DNA from: Phocoena phocoena
Taxonomy: Eukaryota; Chordata; Mammalia; Artiodactyla; Phocoenidae
Direction of reading: 5' to 3'
Assembly (NCBI RefSeq): GCF_963924675.1
Contig: NC_089221.1
Location: forward strand, 87,106,296-87,170,295
DNA: 64,000 bases
A program made the position numbers and the translations under genes. Positions within the stretch are counted from its first letter, which is position 1, and each line of letters starts with the position of its first letter. Positions 12,893 to 24,165 of the stretch are shown in pieces. Below the pieces are notes generated by a model that searched no databases, was not told the DNA's origin, and worked only from the letters and a program-made list of their open reading frames with translations.

Positions 12893-12957
12893 TCCTCCCT
12901 CCCTCCCTTTCTTTCTTCCTTCCTCCCTTCCTTCCTTCCCCTGCCTTTTCTTTCTTA
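12893..12957. repeat. (CCTT)n polypyrimidine microsatellite
   Basis: An interrupted CCTC/CTTC/CTTT tract of about 65 bases. Confidence 0.9.
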
Positions 12958-12959
12958 TA

Positions 12960-13215
12960 GATCAATTCAAACTCAGTACATATATATCTACTTTATTTTC
13001 AATACCTGCATTATATTCCATTTATGAATAGAAAATAATTGACTTTATTCCCCTAAATATGAATAAATGAATACTTATGACATTTTTACTATTTACAGTA
13101 ATGTCACATTGAGAATATAACATATGTTGTATGAATTCTAGTGCTTTGTATGAGTATCTTCCAAGATAAATTTCTAGAAATAAAACTGCCCATTCAAAAA
13201 ATATACTTTTAACTC
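12960..13215 (-). mobile_element. Old L1 remnant (reverse), probable
   Basis: Words such as CATTATATTCCATTTATGAA, then AAGATAAATTTCTAGAAATA and ACTGCCCATTCAAAAAATAT follow the reverse complement of the ORF2-end region in ancient L1M-type elements ('gcatagtattccattg... gataaattcctagaagtg... gggtcaaagggtat'). Confidence 0.5.
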
Positions 13216-13310
13216 TGTGCTATTAAAATACCTCACCCTGAAAGAAGTTTATGCCAATTTATATACCAAACTATAGTATGGGAATACCTGTCAAATTGTA
13301 ATTTTTCTTA

Positions 13311-13465
13311 ATTAATCCATTTATTCATTTATTCAACGAGTAGTTATTGTATCCTTATAATATGCCAGGCACTATTATAGCTAATGGTTCACTATTATCA
13401 CAGTGAACCAGCCAGAAAAAGCTGCTGCCATACCAGAAGCTTATATTCTAACAAATAATTAGTGA
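13311..13465 (+). mobile_element. Ancient mammalian repeat (L2-like 'TTCATTTATTCAAC' module)
   Basis: The order TTTATTCATTTATTCAAC, ATGCCAGGCACTATTATAG, CAGTGAACCAGCCAGAAAAA, GAAGCTTATATTCTAAC is that of a common ancient mammalian interspersed repeat. I would place it with L2-type LINEs but am not sure of the family name. Confidence 0.65.
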
Positions 13466-14270
13466 AGCTTGTCCTACAATGCTTGATTTCTGGCCTGGCC
13501 TTCAGGCCTTCTGGCCTGAAGAAAAAATAGATTGAATTTTGAGGAAAAAAGTCTTCTGAGCTTTTCCATGGTGTTAAGATAGATACTATATCCTGGTGAG
13601 AACTGAAAATATGCAAGATTTATTTACAAATTAGGAGTCTATTTAATTACTGGAAGCCATTATAATTATCTCACACATTTTATTTTTGCAAAACATCAAG
13701 AGGTCAGTGAGAAAATTATACTCTGCCTTAGTTCCACAATTTGGCATTGTAGCAGCAGAATGCAATTCTTGGTCACTGTACATTTAAATATTCTCTAATG
13801 ATGATTCTATTTGCTTCTTTCTCTCCACATGACAGTATAATTTCGTGTTGCTATTTTAATCATTTTTCCTGTATTTCACAATAATTTCACATTCTATAAA
13901 AATCTTATGGAAATAAATTTTAACAATTTCAAATTTTTATACTCTTATGAATTGACAATCCATGTACATGGTTATGATACACTTACAAAAAACTATATAT
14001 AGAGTAAATTGTTTTTTCCATTCTAGACCCACAACAATCCTGGTGGCAGCCATAATTGTATTTCTTGTGCATACTTAAATAATATTCTAGGCATATACCA
14101 CCTAAACTTAAGGCACACATATAGTTTATCGACCAAACTGAGACTTTTGTGAGAGTAAAAGGGTGTACAAGTTTTCATTAAGCTAGGACAACAGGTGAAA
14201 ATCAGAAATATATGGGGCAAACTAAAATATGTGGTCACCCTAACTATATATCATATGTATTCAGGTAAAT
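13466..14270. other. Unassigned
   Basis: AT-rich sequence without a recognised gene or repeat. Confidence 0.35.
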
Positions 14271-14271
14271 A

Positions 14272-14548
14272 TATTTTCAAATTTGATCTGTATGGCAGCA
14301 AGTACATACTATTCTTCACTTTCTTTTTTAACATAACAATATATTTTGAGTATATTTTCAGAAAAAAATGACTAATCCTTTATAATGTCTACATAAATAC
14401 ATCATTATTTTCCCTGCTGACATTTAGATTGTTTCCATTCTTTTACTATTACAAAAAATATTGTATTGAACATTCTTATATATAGGTCATTTTGCTTATA
14501 TATATCTTTATGATAAGTTGTTAGAATTGTTGAACTAAAAGCTATGTG
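14272..14548 (-). mobile_element. Old L1 remnant (reverse)
   Basis: TTTAACATAACAATATATTTTG, ACATTTAGATTGTTTCCATT and CTATTACAAAAAATATTG are the reverse-complement signature of the ancient L1M 3' region. It abuts a sense L1 fragment of a different subfamily at about 14560. Confidence 0.55.
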
Positions 14549-14559
14549 TTTTTTAATCA

Positions 14560-15290
14560 AAAAATCCACAAACAATAAATGCTGGAGAGGGTGTGGAGAG
14601 AAGGGAAACCTCCTACACTATTGGGGGGAATGTAAATTGGTACAGCCACTACGGAGAATAGTATGAAGTTTCCTTAAAAAAACTAAAAATAGGGCTTCCC
14701 TGGTGGTGCAGTGGTTGAGAGTCTGCCTGCCGATGCAGGGGACACACATTCGTGCCCCGCTCCAGGAAGATCCCACAGGCCGCGGAGCGGCTGGGCCCGT
14801 GAGCCATGGCCGCTGAGCCTGCGCGTCCAGAGCCTGTGCTCCGCAACGGGAAAGGCCACAACAGTGAGAGGCCCACGTAATGCAAAAAAAAAAAAAAAAA
14901 AACTAAAAATAGAGCTACCATATAGTCCTGCAATCCCACTCCTGGGCATTTATCTGGAGAAAAACATGATCCGAAAGGATGCATGCACCCCAATGTTCAT
15001 TCCAGCACTGTTTACAATAGCCAAGACATGGAAGCAACCTAAATGTCCATCAATAGAGGAATGGATAAAGAAGCTGTGGTACATATATACAATGGTGTAT
15101 TACTCAGCCATTAAAAAGAATGAAATAATGCCATTTGCAGCAATATGGAGAGACCTAGAGATTGTCATACTGAGTGAAGTAAGTCAGACAGAAAGAGAAA
15201 TATCATATGATATTGCTTACATGCAGAATCTAAAAAGAAATGATACAAATGAACTTATTTACAAAACAGAAACAGATTCATAGACTTAGA
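14560..15290 (+). mobile_element. L1 ORF2 3'-part, split by a SINE
   Basis: This is the sense-strand end of L1 ORF2. The cysteine-motif region (AATGCTGGAGAGGGTGTGGA) precedes the SINE. After it comes the C-terminal block with [18 protein letters not shown] and [23 protein letters not shown] peptides, ending at a stop at about 15281. The residues differ from the L1 at 438-2000 (for example [20 protein letters not shown]), indicating another, probably older, subfamily. The target duplication of the SINE lies inside the ORF, so the L1 was present first. Confidence 0.9.
14693..14898 (+). mobile_element. CHR-group SINE 2, nested in L1 ORF2
   Basis: Full-length SINE with poly(A), flanked by a perfect 14-bp repeat AAAACTAAAAATAG (14679-14692 and 14899-14912). 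The pre-insertion site contains TTAAAAAA, the site preferred by the L1 endonuclease. By chance, a 190-codon frame (14711-15283) reads through the SINE into L1 ORF2. Confidence 0.96.
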
Positions 15291-15305
15291 GCACAAACTT
15301 TTAGA

Positions 15306-15342
15306 TTCTGAGTAATATTTCATTGTATGTATGTACCAATTA
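15306..15342 (-). mobile_element. Short inverted L1 piece
   Basis: CTGAGTAATATTTCATTG and TATGTATGTACCA are the reverse complement of the L1 segment at about 15079-15109. The two copies face each other about 200 bases apart. It may be the edge of a separate reverse L1 or a local inversion. Confidence 0.6.
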
Positions 15343-16369
15343 ATCACACACACAAAAAACCCCTTCAAGATAGCAGACGAACTGGAGACACAAAACAGTT
15401 GCTATTCCACAGCAATGCTAAATTTGGAAGATAGAGAATATCCTTTGATTACGTCACCTTTTTTACTCCCTGAAGGTAACCCCAAAGCTTATTTTGCTCC
15501 GTGGCCCTTGGTTCTGCCCTCTGGGATTTACTTCCTTCTCCATTATTCTCTTGAGCCATATCTGAAGATAGTATTGAAGAATATGCTCACTTCCGCCTTT
15601 TTCTACTTTGTAGAATGTTAGGTACTCAAATATCATTTTAAGTTTTGCATAGTCTTTCTCTTTTGACCCAAGGTGCTGTGGCTCTTTAATGACTGAGTCT
15701 AATTTTTCTTCTAATTTCTTCCAGTCAGCTCCACATGCCAACAGTCAAAGCTACATTCTTTTTAAGATGGATCTCTTTCTCTACTGCATATTTACATTTG
15801 TGAAGTCACACTCTCTATCAAAGTTGAGACACTAACCATCCTTCTAACTCTGAAAGAGTAGACTACTTGTTCTCTAAAAGTGGTTGGGGGGAGGGGAAGA
15901 ATCAGAATTTTTCAGCAATAGAGAAATGAGAAGAAAATAGACGCTCAAAAAAGGATTTCACATAACTAGATTCAGAAAGTGTTATTTAGAAATTCATAAC
16001 TTAAAAGTTATAAATGTTAATCCTCTTGCTTCTTTGTATTTTCTAGTACGTAGAGGCATAGTATTATGTTAGATGTCCAGGTAACATCAGTTCTTAGGCA
16101 TGTAGGCACCAGTTGTTAACTGACTCCTCCAAAATGAGAAAAAGAGGAAATAAACACAGCCTCATAGCTAAGGCTTTTTCTCTTGCAATGTTCTGGCAGG
16201 CAAAAAAAAAATTTTTTAAGGAATAATGTCGTATCAGTATCTGTCATATTTAACAACTGAGGAAAAATATTTCTTACCCTATAAACAAGATGAAATTATT
16301 TAGGTATTTCTTGATGGCATTTATTTTCTTTACTGCAATTAAAATCACTATACATTTTCCTACTCTTTC
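15343..16369. other. Unassigned
   Basis: No gene or confident repeat. Open frames at 15331-15621 (+) and 15463-15741 (-) overlap each other on opposite strands and match no family I recognise. Confidence 0.35.
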
Positions 16370-16700
16370 CTCTATCAATATTTATTGAGTGTTTTACTCT
16401 TTGGCAGGGACTATGCTATTCACTTGAGGAATGCAAAATGCAAAATTTCTTACACATTCTGAAGTAAAAGAAGAATGACTAAACAAGCAGTGTCCAAACA
16501 ATAGCATGCACATTAATCAGGAATAAACTGAGCGCTAAGTGAAGAGGCAAGAAGGTGCTCCTGGGGAATCGGGGAAGAATTCACAGAGGAGGTACTAACA
16601 GAATCTTTAAAAACGAAGAGTAAGCAGATAGATATTGTAGGTTGAGATGACACCAATGCAAGGGCAATAGGCATGAGAAAATAAGGGCACTGCAAATACA
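16370..16700 (+). mobile_element. Ancient mammalian repeat (L2-like module)
   Basis: AATATTTATTGAGTG, GGCAGGGACTATGCTATTCA and further on GGGAAGAATTCACAGAGGAGG follow the same ancient repeat as at 13311-13465, extending further 3'. Divergence is high. Confidence 0.6.
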
Positions 16701-19700
16701 TTGGCATACGTGACCCTAATTTTCAACTAGAGAGACCTGAGTCCCAGACTGTTTGGCCCTGTAAAAACCCATTCTTCAGCAGTTAGAATGCTACAAATTT
16801 TTTAATTTAAAAATATTATTTATTTATTTTACTGAATGTGGTATGATCAGATGAGTGATTTAAAGCAATAAAACTTATAGGACGGGGAAATGGATTGGCA
16901 TGGGGTGGTATTGACGGCAGGGAGACCAGGCTGTTACAGGGGTAGGACACTCACAGGTCTGAACAAAGACCGTGATCATTTTTTTTTCAAAAATCGCTTT
17001 CAATTAAGGAAATCTTTCTCCTGATTTAACTGCAAATATTAATATAAATTTTTCTTTCTACCATTTTTCTGAAAAAACTAAAGTTTCAATGTTGTTTTTA
17101 CTTAAAAATATACTACATGAAAATTTATAGAGTATAACTAATTTTAAGAGTATAACTGATAGATACAAATGTACAGCTTTTAAAATTTCTATGAGAAGAA
17201 TGGATAAATATTTTATTCATGTAAAATGTTAAAGCTCAACATGAAAATAGTTACCTTTCTTAATTCACATTGTCTTTCGTTATTAGGAGGATACATGTTT
17301 AGATGAAGGAAATTTTCCTTAAAAATATCTATTTAAACAGGGACCCAATCCACTGATTTTACTCTCCTAATAAATATAATCCCACATAAGGGCTGTCACT
17401 ATATCCTGTACTAGGCAGCAAGTATGAATAGCCGAACTAATTAGCAATAAATCTGCCAGAATCCTCTCAAAATAGTGTCATAATTAATCAGAATAGGAAT
17501 AAATGAATTGAAAAATGTTAGTCCTCATGAAAGAAATCTTATCAATTTCTAGTGCTCCTTAACTGACTTGTGTGTCTTTAACCTGGCATACCCATCAGTC
17601 TTTGCCTTTCAAGTCAGATATAAATGTTCTGATTACCTTGGATGAAGAGATTATAAAAAGCTTTATAGGAGCACCAAATAATTGTGATTCTTGGCTGGCT
17701 TATATTTATTTGTTCAAGCACACTTGATTCTAGTAATATAATTCATCTCTCTATTCATATTTTAAAATAGTTACCTCTGTAGTTCTTTAATCTTTAAATG
17801 AGTTTTGGTCTTTTAGAATAATTTCATTTACTTTTTACATTGACAAATGTAACATGGCAATGTAAGACAGGTGAGGGATATTCAGGAACTTTGCAAATTT
17901 TCTGTAAAGCTAAAACTATTCTAAAATTTTTTTAATTTATTTAAATTTTTTTTCATAAGACAAAATTATTAATACAAAATAATAGTGAAAACAGGCTAAA
18001 CAGACTCACATGTATACCTGACAAATAATGTACTGATTGTTAACAGGACTTCCACATGCATTTTATACTATGAAATATTTTGTACAGTAGATTTACACCT
18101 CATGAGTTAAGCTGTAATCAAATGGTAAAGAGGGACATTTTGTCAAAATTATGCTTTACATCTGTTAAACTACCACAAAATATGGAATGTATTGTCTTAT
18201 GTATACAACATTGTAGAGGGTTATATCAATTCTTATAAATCCTTCCTAGTCAGTGTTTCTCAATGGTCTCTTTCTAATAAATATAATCCTTCAATTTAAT
18301 TTTCCAACTCCCAACCACTTGCACAAACAACGTTATTCATTTCTTTCTCAGTGATCTGGAAACTCTTTGGAGAATCTCCACTCTCCTTTCAAAGGCATTA
18401 AAATATGGATTGATTACTTAAGATTTTATAGTATTTATTCTCAGAGGCACATTATCATTGAGAACAATGCTGAATCATCACCTCTAAATTATTACTATTT
18501 TTTATTTCCATATGATTCAGATGAGTTCTAGCAGGTACATGTGTGACTCCATTGTTCTTCAGGATGTTGAATACCCTTATTAATATTTATATTTTTCATA
18601 CCCCCAAGTTACATATTTTGCGTAGATAAGAGCTGGATGTTGTTATATTTAACTGGAATAAAATCAGTGAACTGTATTTAAAAGGAGAACTCATCTAAAT
18701 ATTGATAGCAAAATAATAAATGATCATCAAATTGATGTCTGTTCAGTTTAAATATTAACCTTTGAAGCAGTAACATCTAATGGTGGTGCTGTTACTGTGC
18801 CATTCAAACAGGCACCATAATTTTTGTGAGTGATGATGGTCATTATTTGTATTGACACTAAATTAAAAATCCCAAGTTGATAAAGCCAATAAAAAATTTT
18901 TTTGATCACATAATAAGGAAAATTAACCAGAAAAATTTCAATTGCTTATACAATTTTAACAAATAAAAGAAAAAAACCAGAAAGTTTACCCATTATTAAA
19001 GATTTGATCTCTGTTATGTGAAGTGAAAATGTAGTAATTTTAGGTGGGCAAAGCTTAGTGTTGCTCACTGCTTCTAATGCTCAACCTTTCAGGCACATAG
19101 TTTACTTCCTTGATCCTTATTGTTACATGGAGTAAATTTAGGAGTTCTGGCCACAAATTGTGTGTGTAAATGATTTGTAACACTTCTTGGCAAAATATTT
19201 AATTTGTTGTACAAATCTCCTGAGCTTTATTTTTCATCTGGCAAAGTGACAAACTATATTCCAAACTGTGTTTGCCCCATCAGCCTAGGTCCACTTGTGA
19301 CTCTCAAGTTTCTATGAATAGAGTTGCTCTGCTGATCAGGATGTGTTTTTGCATGAGAAACAACCAGAAAATAAAAAATTTAAAATGCAATCTACTTTGT
19401 CCTCACAAGTGACTGAGAATTGAGAGTTTCTGGTTACCAGACCATAACTTTTGCTTATACAGTAACAATGTCATTTTTCTTTTAAATGAGGAAATGCCAT
19501 ATAATTCTAGCCCCACAGAATTTGCTACTTTAATTGACTATATGCATTGAACAAACTAAATAAATAATTGCCAGGTTTTTTTATCTTCATAATGGATGGT
19601 GTGCACATAAGGAAATAAAAGCATTTATTTTAAGCATGAAAAGTAGACATAGTTTTAGACATTAGAGATAATATTATCAGACCCTACCCTAAAGACCAAC

Positions 19701-19745
19701 ATTTATCTAACACCACTATCTCTTCAAGTAAAACTGACATCATTT
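16701..19745. other. Unassigned AT-rich stretch, 3 kb
   Basis: I see no gene, RNA, SINE or LINE here. It is one of the two longest stretches in the window without a recognised transposon. Unlike its surroundings it may be largely unique sequence. Confidence 0.4.
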
Positions 19746-19762
19746 AAAATACTAGAAGAACT

Positions 19763-19970
19763 GGGCTTCCCTGGTGGTGCAGTGGTTGGGGGTCCGCCTG
19801 CCGATGTGGGGGATGCGGGTTCGTGCCCCGGTCCGGGAGGATCCCACCTGCGGTGGAGCGGCTGTGAGCCATGAGCCGTGGCCGCTGGGCCTGTGCGTCT
19901 GGAGCCTGTGCTCCGCGGCGGGAGAGGCCACAGCGGTGAGAGGCCCGCATACAGCAAAAAAAAAAAAAAA
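19763..19970 (+). mobile_element. CHR-group SINE 3
   Basis: Full-length with poly(A), flanked by a perfect 17-bp duplication AAAATACTAGAAGAACT (19746-19762 and 19971-19987). Its body has a small local repeat, GAGCCATGAGCC, not seen in the other copies. Confidence 0.96.
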
Positions 19971-19987
19971 AAAATACTAGAAGAACT

Positions 19988-20829
19988 AAGACATGTACGG
20001 GCAGTGAGTGTCAAGCTTAGCATTTCCTTTGAAGGAATATTCAATAAATGTTTCTCTTCTACCAAAATCTCCCTTGCCTCACCTTTATCCACCCATACTA
20101 TTTACTCATTTTGAGATTTTTATGACAGTCTACAACTCACCCATTTTAAAGACAAGGACACTATCATCTCATTTTTTTCTTATCTAAAGGTGGACCATTT
20201 TATGAATTCCAATACTCACAGGGTGTATTAAAAAGTTAATTTATATTTTCTACAATTATTTCATCATTACATTATCAATAATTATCTGTGATAATCTTAT
20301 CCTTTAAGCACAGTAGATAGTTAGACCATTATATTAAGACTTTTCCATAACTTATCTTTTTCCAACTACTTCAAACAGTTGCAAGTACTTCGCTAGTGCT
20401 CAGTAAAACCTTTTTTTTTTAAACTGGAAGATTCAAACCTAACTTAAAATGCACATTTTCCATGAAAACTTCATAAACTAGTTTCAATTTACTTAGATAA
20501 GTCTCTTATGCTATATATCTTCAATATTTTTATTAAGATTTTAGAAAATCAGTTCAAATTTATTAACAAACTCTCTGAGATCAACAAGTTTTACTCATCT
20601 AAGTATTATATTTTCTTTCTTTTGTACTCCACCATATTTCCTAAACCTTAACTCAATGCTCTGAATTCTAAAGGAGTCTTAACTACTACATTCAGGTATA
20701 TATATGAGTCTAACAAGAAGCACAGATTAGCCAACAAACCCTATAGGTTGATTAGGTTTGAAAGACATGTTTAACTTGATAGAATATGCTTTACCAAATG
20801 TGGTTTCTACATGTAATTTTTTAATCTAG
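19988..20829. other. Unassigned
   Basis: AT-rich, no recognised feature. Confidence 0.35.
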
Positions 20830-21290
20830 GTATTACAAAAAAGAGGAAGTCAAAATCCCTCAAACACATGTGAAAAAAATCTCAACTCATTTAGTAATCA
20901 GAGAAATGCAAATTAAAACCACAATTAGGTTCCATTAAAAACCTACCAGATTAACAAACATTTAAACATATCTGAAGATGCTAAGTGTGGATGAAAATGT
21001 GGATACTATGGGTGCAAACTAGTACACTATTTGGGAACACTATTTAGGAAATTTTAAATTACACATATTCTACAAGGTAGCAATTCAATTCTATGCATAT
21101 ATACTCTAGAAAAACTTTTGTTCATGTGTACCAGAAGACATGTACAAGATTGTTTTCCACAAGTTTTTTCCAGACTAGTCTGAAACTGGATATGTTCACC
21201 ATTCATAGAATGGATACATTTTTATTCAAGCAATATAAAGCCGTAAAGTATGAAAATATTGGGGAGGAAAAACACTCTCTTAGATTCTAT
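20830..21290 (+). mobile_element. Old decayed L1 ORF2 fragment
   Basis: Sense L1 words in order: ATCAGAGAAATGCAAATTAA, ACCACAATTAGGTTCCATTA, GGTAGCAATTCAATTCTA, GAATGGATACATTTTTATTC. Interrupted by stops throughout. It may be the left part of the L1 whose 3' end appears at 23760-24165, split by the repeat at 21826-23755. Confidence 0.7.
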
Positions 21291-21825
21291 GGCTGAACCT
21301 GAAAATTAAACAGATTTTAATAAGACAGATTTACAGGAAAAAACACACCAATTTTACTTAATACTTTTATGTGCACAAAGGAGTTTTCGTAAGGAAAACG
21401 AAAACCTGAATAAGCAGTTAGGACCAAGAGCTTATTCATTTTTAACAAAGAAATGATACATTTGTGGAGAAGTGACAAAACAAAGATATACAGGCTAAGG
21501 GTAGTAAATTATGAGAAAGTGAATAGGAAATAAATAGCAAAAATTAATAGAAGATAAGGGTTATTTTAATAGATTTGTTTGTACAGATCGGTTTTGACAC
21601 CACCCCTCAGTCTCCAGTGATAAGAATGTTCTCCTCCTGGTACAGTGAGGGCACCTTTCTCATGGTTAATTTTATGACCTGCTTTTAGGTAGAAAAGGAA
21701 AGGTCAGAGAGCCCTTCCTGCAACTGCTGTTTCTCTAGTGCTTTCAAGCTCAAAATAGTTAATATGCCAAAGTGGCATATTTTCAGGATAACATGTTTTG
21801 AACCTCTACAAAAACGAATGGGCTG
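21291..21825. other. Unassigned, possibly an old LTR-like repeat
   Basis: Composition and the closing 'ATGTTTTGAACCTCTACA' suggest an old interspersed repeat that I cannot name. A perfect 9-bp-arm hairpin AATATGCCA-AAG-TGGCATATT lies at 21761-21781. No coding region. Confidence 0.35.
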
Positions 21826-21933
21826 TGTGATGGTTAATTTTGTGTGTTAACTTGACTATGCTAATGGATGCCCAGAATGCTAGTAAAACATTATTTGAGT
21901 GTGTCTGTGAGGTGTTTCTGGAAGAGATTAGCA

Positions 21934-23309
21934 GTTTTAAAAAATCTGTATTAGAGTATAGTTGATTTACAATGTTATGTTAGTTTCAGGTATATGGTAA
22001 AGTGAATCACTTATACATATACATATATACACTATTTTTTAGATTCTCTTCATTACAGAGTATGGAGTAGAGTTCCCTACGCTATACATAGGTCCTTATT
22101 AGTTATCTATTTTATATATAGTAGTGTATATAGTCATGTGTATATGTCAATTCCAATCTCTCAATTTATCTCTCCCTCCCTTTCCCACCTGGTACCCATA
22201 AGTTTGTTTCCTATATCTGTGACTCTATTCCACATATAAGCGATATCAAATGATATTTGTCCTTCTCTGTCTGACTTATTTCACTCAGTACGACAATCGC
22301 TAGGTCCATTCATGTTGCTGCAAATGGCATTATTTTGTTCTTTTTTATGGATAATATTTCATTGTATATATGTACCACATCTTCTTTATCCATTCCTATG
22401 TTGATGGGCATACACTAATCAAAACAGTATGGTACTGGCACAAAAACAGAAATATAGATCAATGGAACAGGATAGAAAATCCAGAGATAAACCCATGCAC
22501 CTATGATCACCTAATCTATGACAAAGGAGACAAGAATATACAATGAAGAAAAGACAGTCTCTTCAATATGTGGTGCAGGGAAAAATGGACAGCTACATGT
22601 AAAAGAATGAAATTAGAACACCCACTAACACCATACAGAAAAATAAACTCAAAATGGATTAAAGACCTAAATGTTAGGCTAGATACTATAATACTATTAG
22701 AGGAAAACATAGGCAGAACACACCCTGGCATAAATTGCAGTAAGATCTTTTTTGATCCACCTCCTAGAGTAATGAAAATAAAAACAAAATAAACAAATGG
22801 GATCTAATTAAACTTAAAAGTTTTTGCAGGAAAAGATAACCCTCAGAATGGGAGAAAATATTTGCAAATGAAGCAACCAACAAGGGATTAATCTCCAAAA
22901 TATATAAATAGCTCATGCACCTCAATATTAAAAAAACAAACAACCCAATCCAAAAATGGGCAGACCTAAATAGACATTTCTCCAAAGAAGACATACAGAT
23001 GGCCAAAAAGCACATAAAAAGATGCTCAACATCACTAATCATTAGAGAAATGCAAATCAAAACTACAATGAGGTATCACCTTACACCAGTCAGAATGGCC
23101 ATCATCAAAAAAATCTAGAAACAATAAATGCTGGAGAGGGTGTGGAGAAAAGGGAATCTTCCTACACTGTTGGTGGGAATGTTAATTGGTACAGTCACTA
23201 TGGGGAACAGTATAGAGGTTCCTTAAAAAAACTAAAAATTCAAAAATATACATGCACCCCAATGTTCATTGCAGCACTATTTACAATAGCCAGAACATGG
23301 AAGCAAATT
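21934..23309 (-). mobile_element. L1 with twin-priming 5' inversion
   Basis: On the reverse strand the insertion consists of an inverted ORF2 segment (23305 to about 22412) followed by the ORF2 end and 3' UTR in sense (about 22408 to 21934). The inverted segment stops at the ORF2 word GAACATGGAAGCA. The sense segment resumes about 10 bases further along the L1 (CCATCAACATAGG on the minus strand). This is the exact geometry expected for twin priming. A 9-bp duplication AGATTAGCA flanks it (21925-21933 and 23310-23318). A deletion of about 60 bases is seen at about 23238. Confidence 0.88.
22568..23305 (+). pseudogene. Inverted L1 ORF2 fragment (broken)
   Basis: The inverted part of the L1 above reads as ORF2 on the + strand: the CKRMKLEHPLTPYRKINSKW-like block from about 22590, [12 protein letters not shown] at about 22756, [20 protein letters not shown] at about 22940 and [13 protein letters not shown] at about 23075. 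Frameshifts between 22790 and 22915 and after 23118, plus internal deletion, prevent a continuous protein. It lacks endonuclease and reverse transcriptase domains. Confidence 0.85.
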
Positions 23310-23633
23310 AGATTAGCATTTGAATTCGTAGACTGAGTAAAGATCAGCAATGCTGGTACACATTATCCAACCCTTTGAGGACCTGAATAGAACAAAAGGC
23401 AGAGGAAGTGTGAATTTTCTCTCTGGTTGAATGGGACATCTATGTTCTGCCCTTTGAAGTCAGCATTCCTAGTTCTCAGACCTTTGGATTTAGACAGGGA
23501 CTTAGACCATTGGCTGCCCTGGCTTTGGACTTGGACTGAATTACACCACCTGCTCTCCTGGTTCTCCAGCTTGCAGACTGTACACTGTGGGACTTCTCAG
23601 CCTCCATATTTGTCTGTGCCAATTCCTCTAATA

Positions 23634-23725
23634 AATCTCTCTCTTTCTCTCTCTCTCTCTCTCTGTCTGTCTCTCTCCATCTCTCTGTCTCCCCCCCCCC
23701 CCCCATATATACACACACACTTGTT
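23634..23725. repeat. Compound microsatellite (CT)n-(C)n-(TA)-(CA)n
   Basis: CT-rich repeats, then 14 consecutive C residues, then TATATACACACACAC. It lies within the 3' end of the LTR-like repeat, directly after its AATAAATCTC signal. Confidence 0.93.
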
Positions 23726-23755
23726 TTTGCTTTCTGGAGAACCCTGTTTAAAACA

Positions 23756-24165
23756 GGCAATGTACAACAATATAAAACAAGTTCATAATATTTACCACAG
23801 GAAAGAAGGCACACAATTATATATAGTATGAGTTAATTTATGTAGAGTTCAAGACCAGGCAAACTAAAACAAAGTTATAAATGGGTAAACACATAGTAAA
23901 ATATAAAAGATAAGCAAAGGATTGTTATAACAGATCAGGAGAGTGAAATTTTTTTCAGGAAAAAATATTTTGGGAGAGGAACATTAAGAAGCTTCAAGGG
24001 TGCCAGAAATATTATCTTTTTTTTGAGCAAGGTGATGGTTATATATTCATTAATACTTATTATTTAAATGACACATGTATTTTATCACTCATGTGTACAC
24101 ATATTTCTCACAATAGTAAAAATCAACCCAACCTGAATTTTACACAACACAGAATTGAACAAAAA
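23756..24165 (+). mobile_element. Old L1 3' end
   Basis: ATGTAGAGTTCAAGACCAGGCAAACTAAA, then GCTTCAAGGGTGCCAGAAAT and GGTGATGGTTATATATTC follow the 3' UTR order of old L1 elements (written here as separate short words). Decayed, with no tail recognised. Confidence 0.6.

Larger units (their letters stand above)
21826..23755 (+). mobile_element. LTR-like mammalian repeat interrupted by an L1
   Basis: The start TGTGATGGTTAATTTTGTG and the end TTCTGGAGAACCCTGTTT are those of a well-known mammalian repeat of about 550 bp. It has an AATAAATCTC signal near its end (about 23631) and TG...CA termini, hence LTR-like. I am not certain of its family name. The left part (21826-21933) and right part (23310-23755) are continuous in the usual repeat, apart from the inserted L1 and its target duplication. 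A compound microsatellite replaces the short AT-rich run near its 3' end. Confidence 0.7.

Noticed and set aside
23427..23831. A 134-codon frame next to the twin-primed L1
   Set aside because: It covers the LTR-like repeat and its CT/CA microsatellite; low complexity and no family resemblance.
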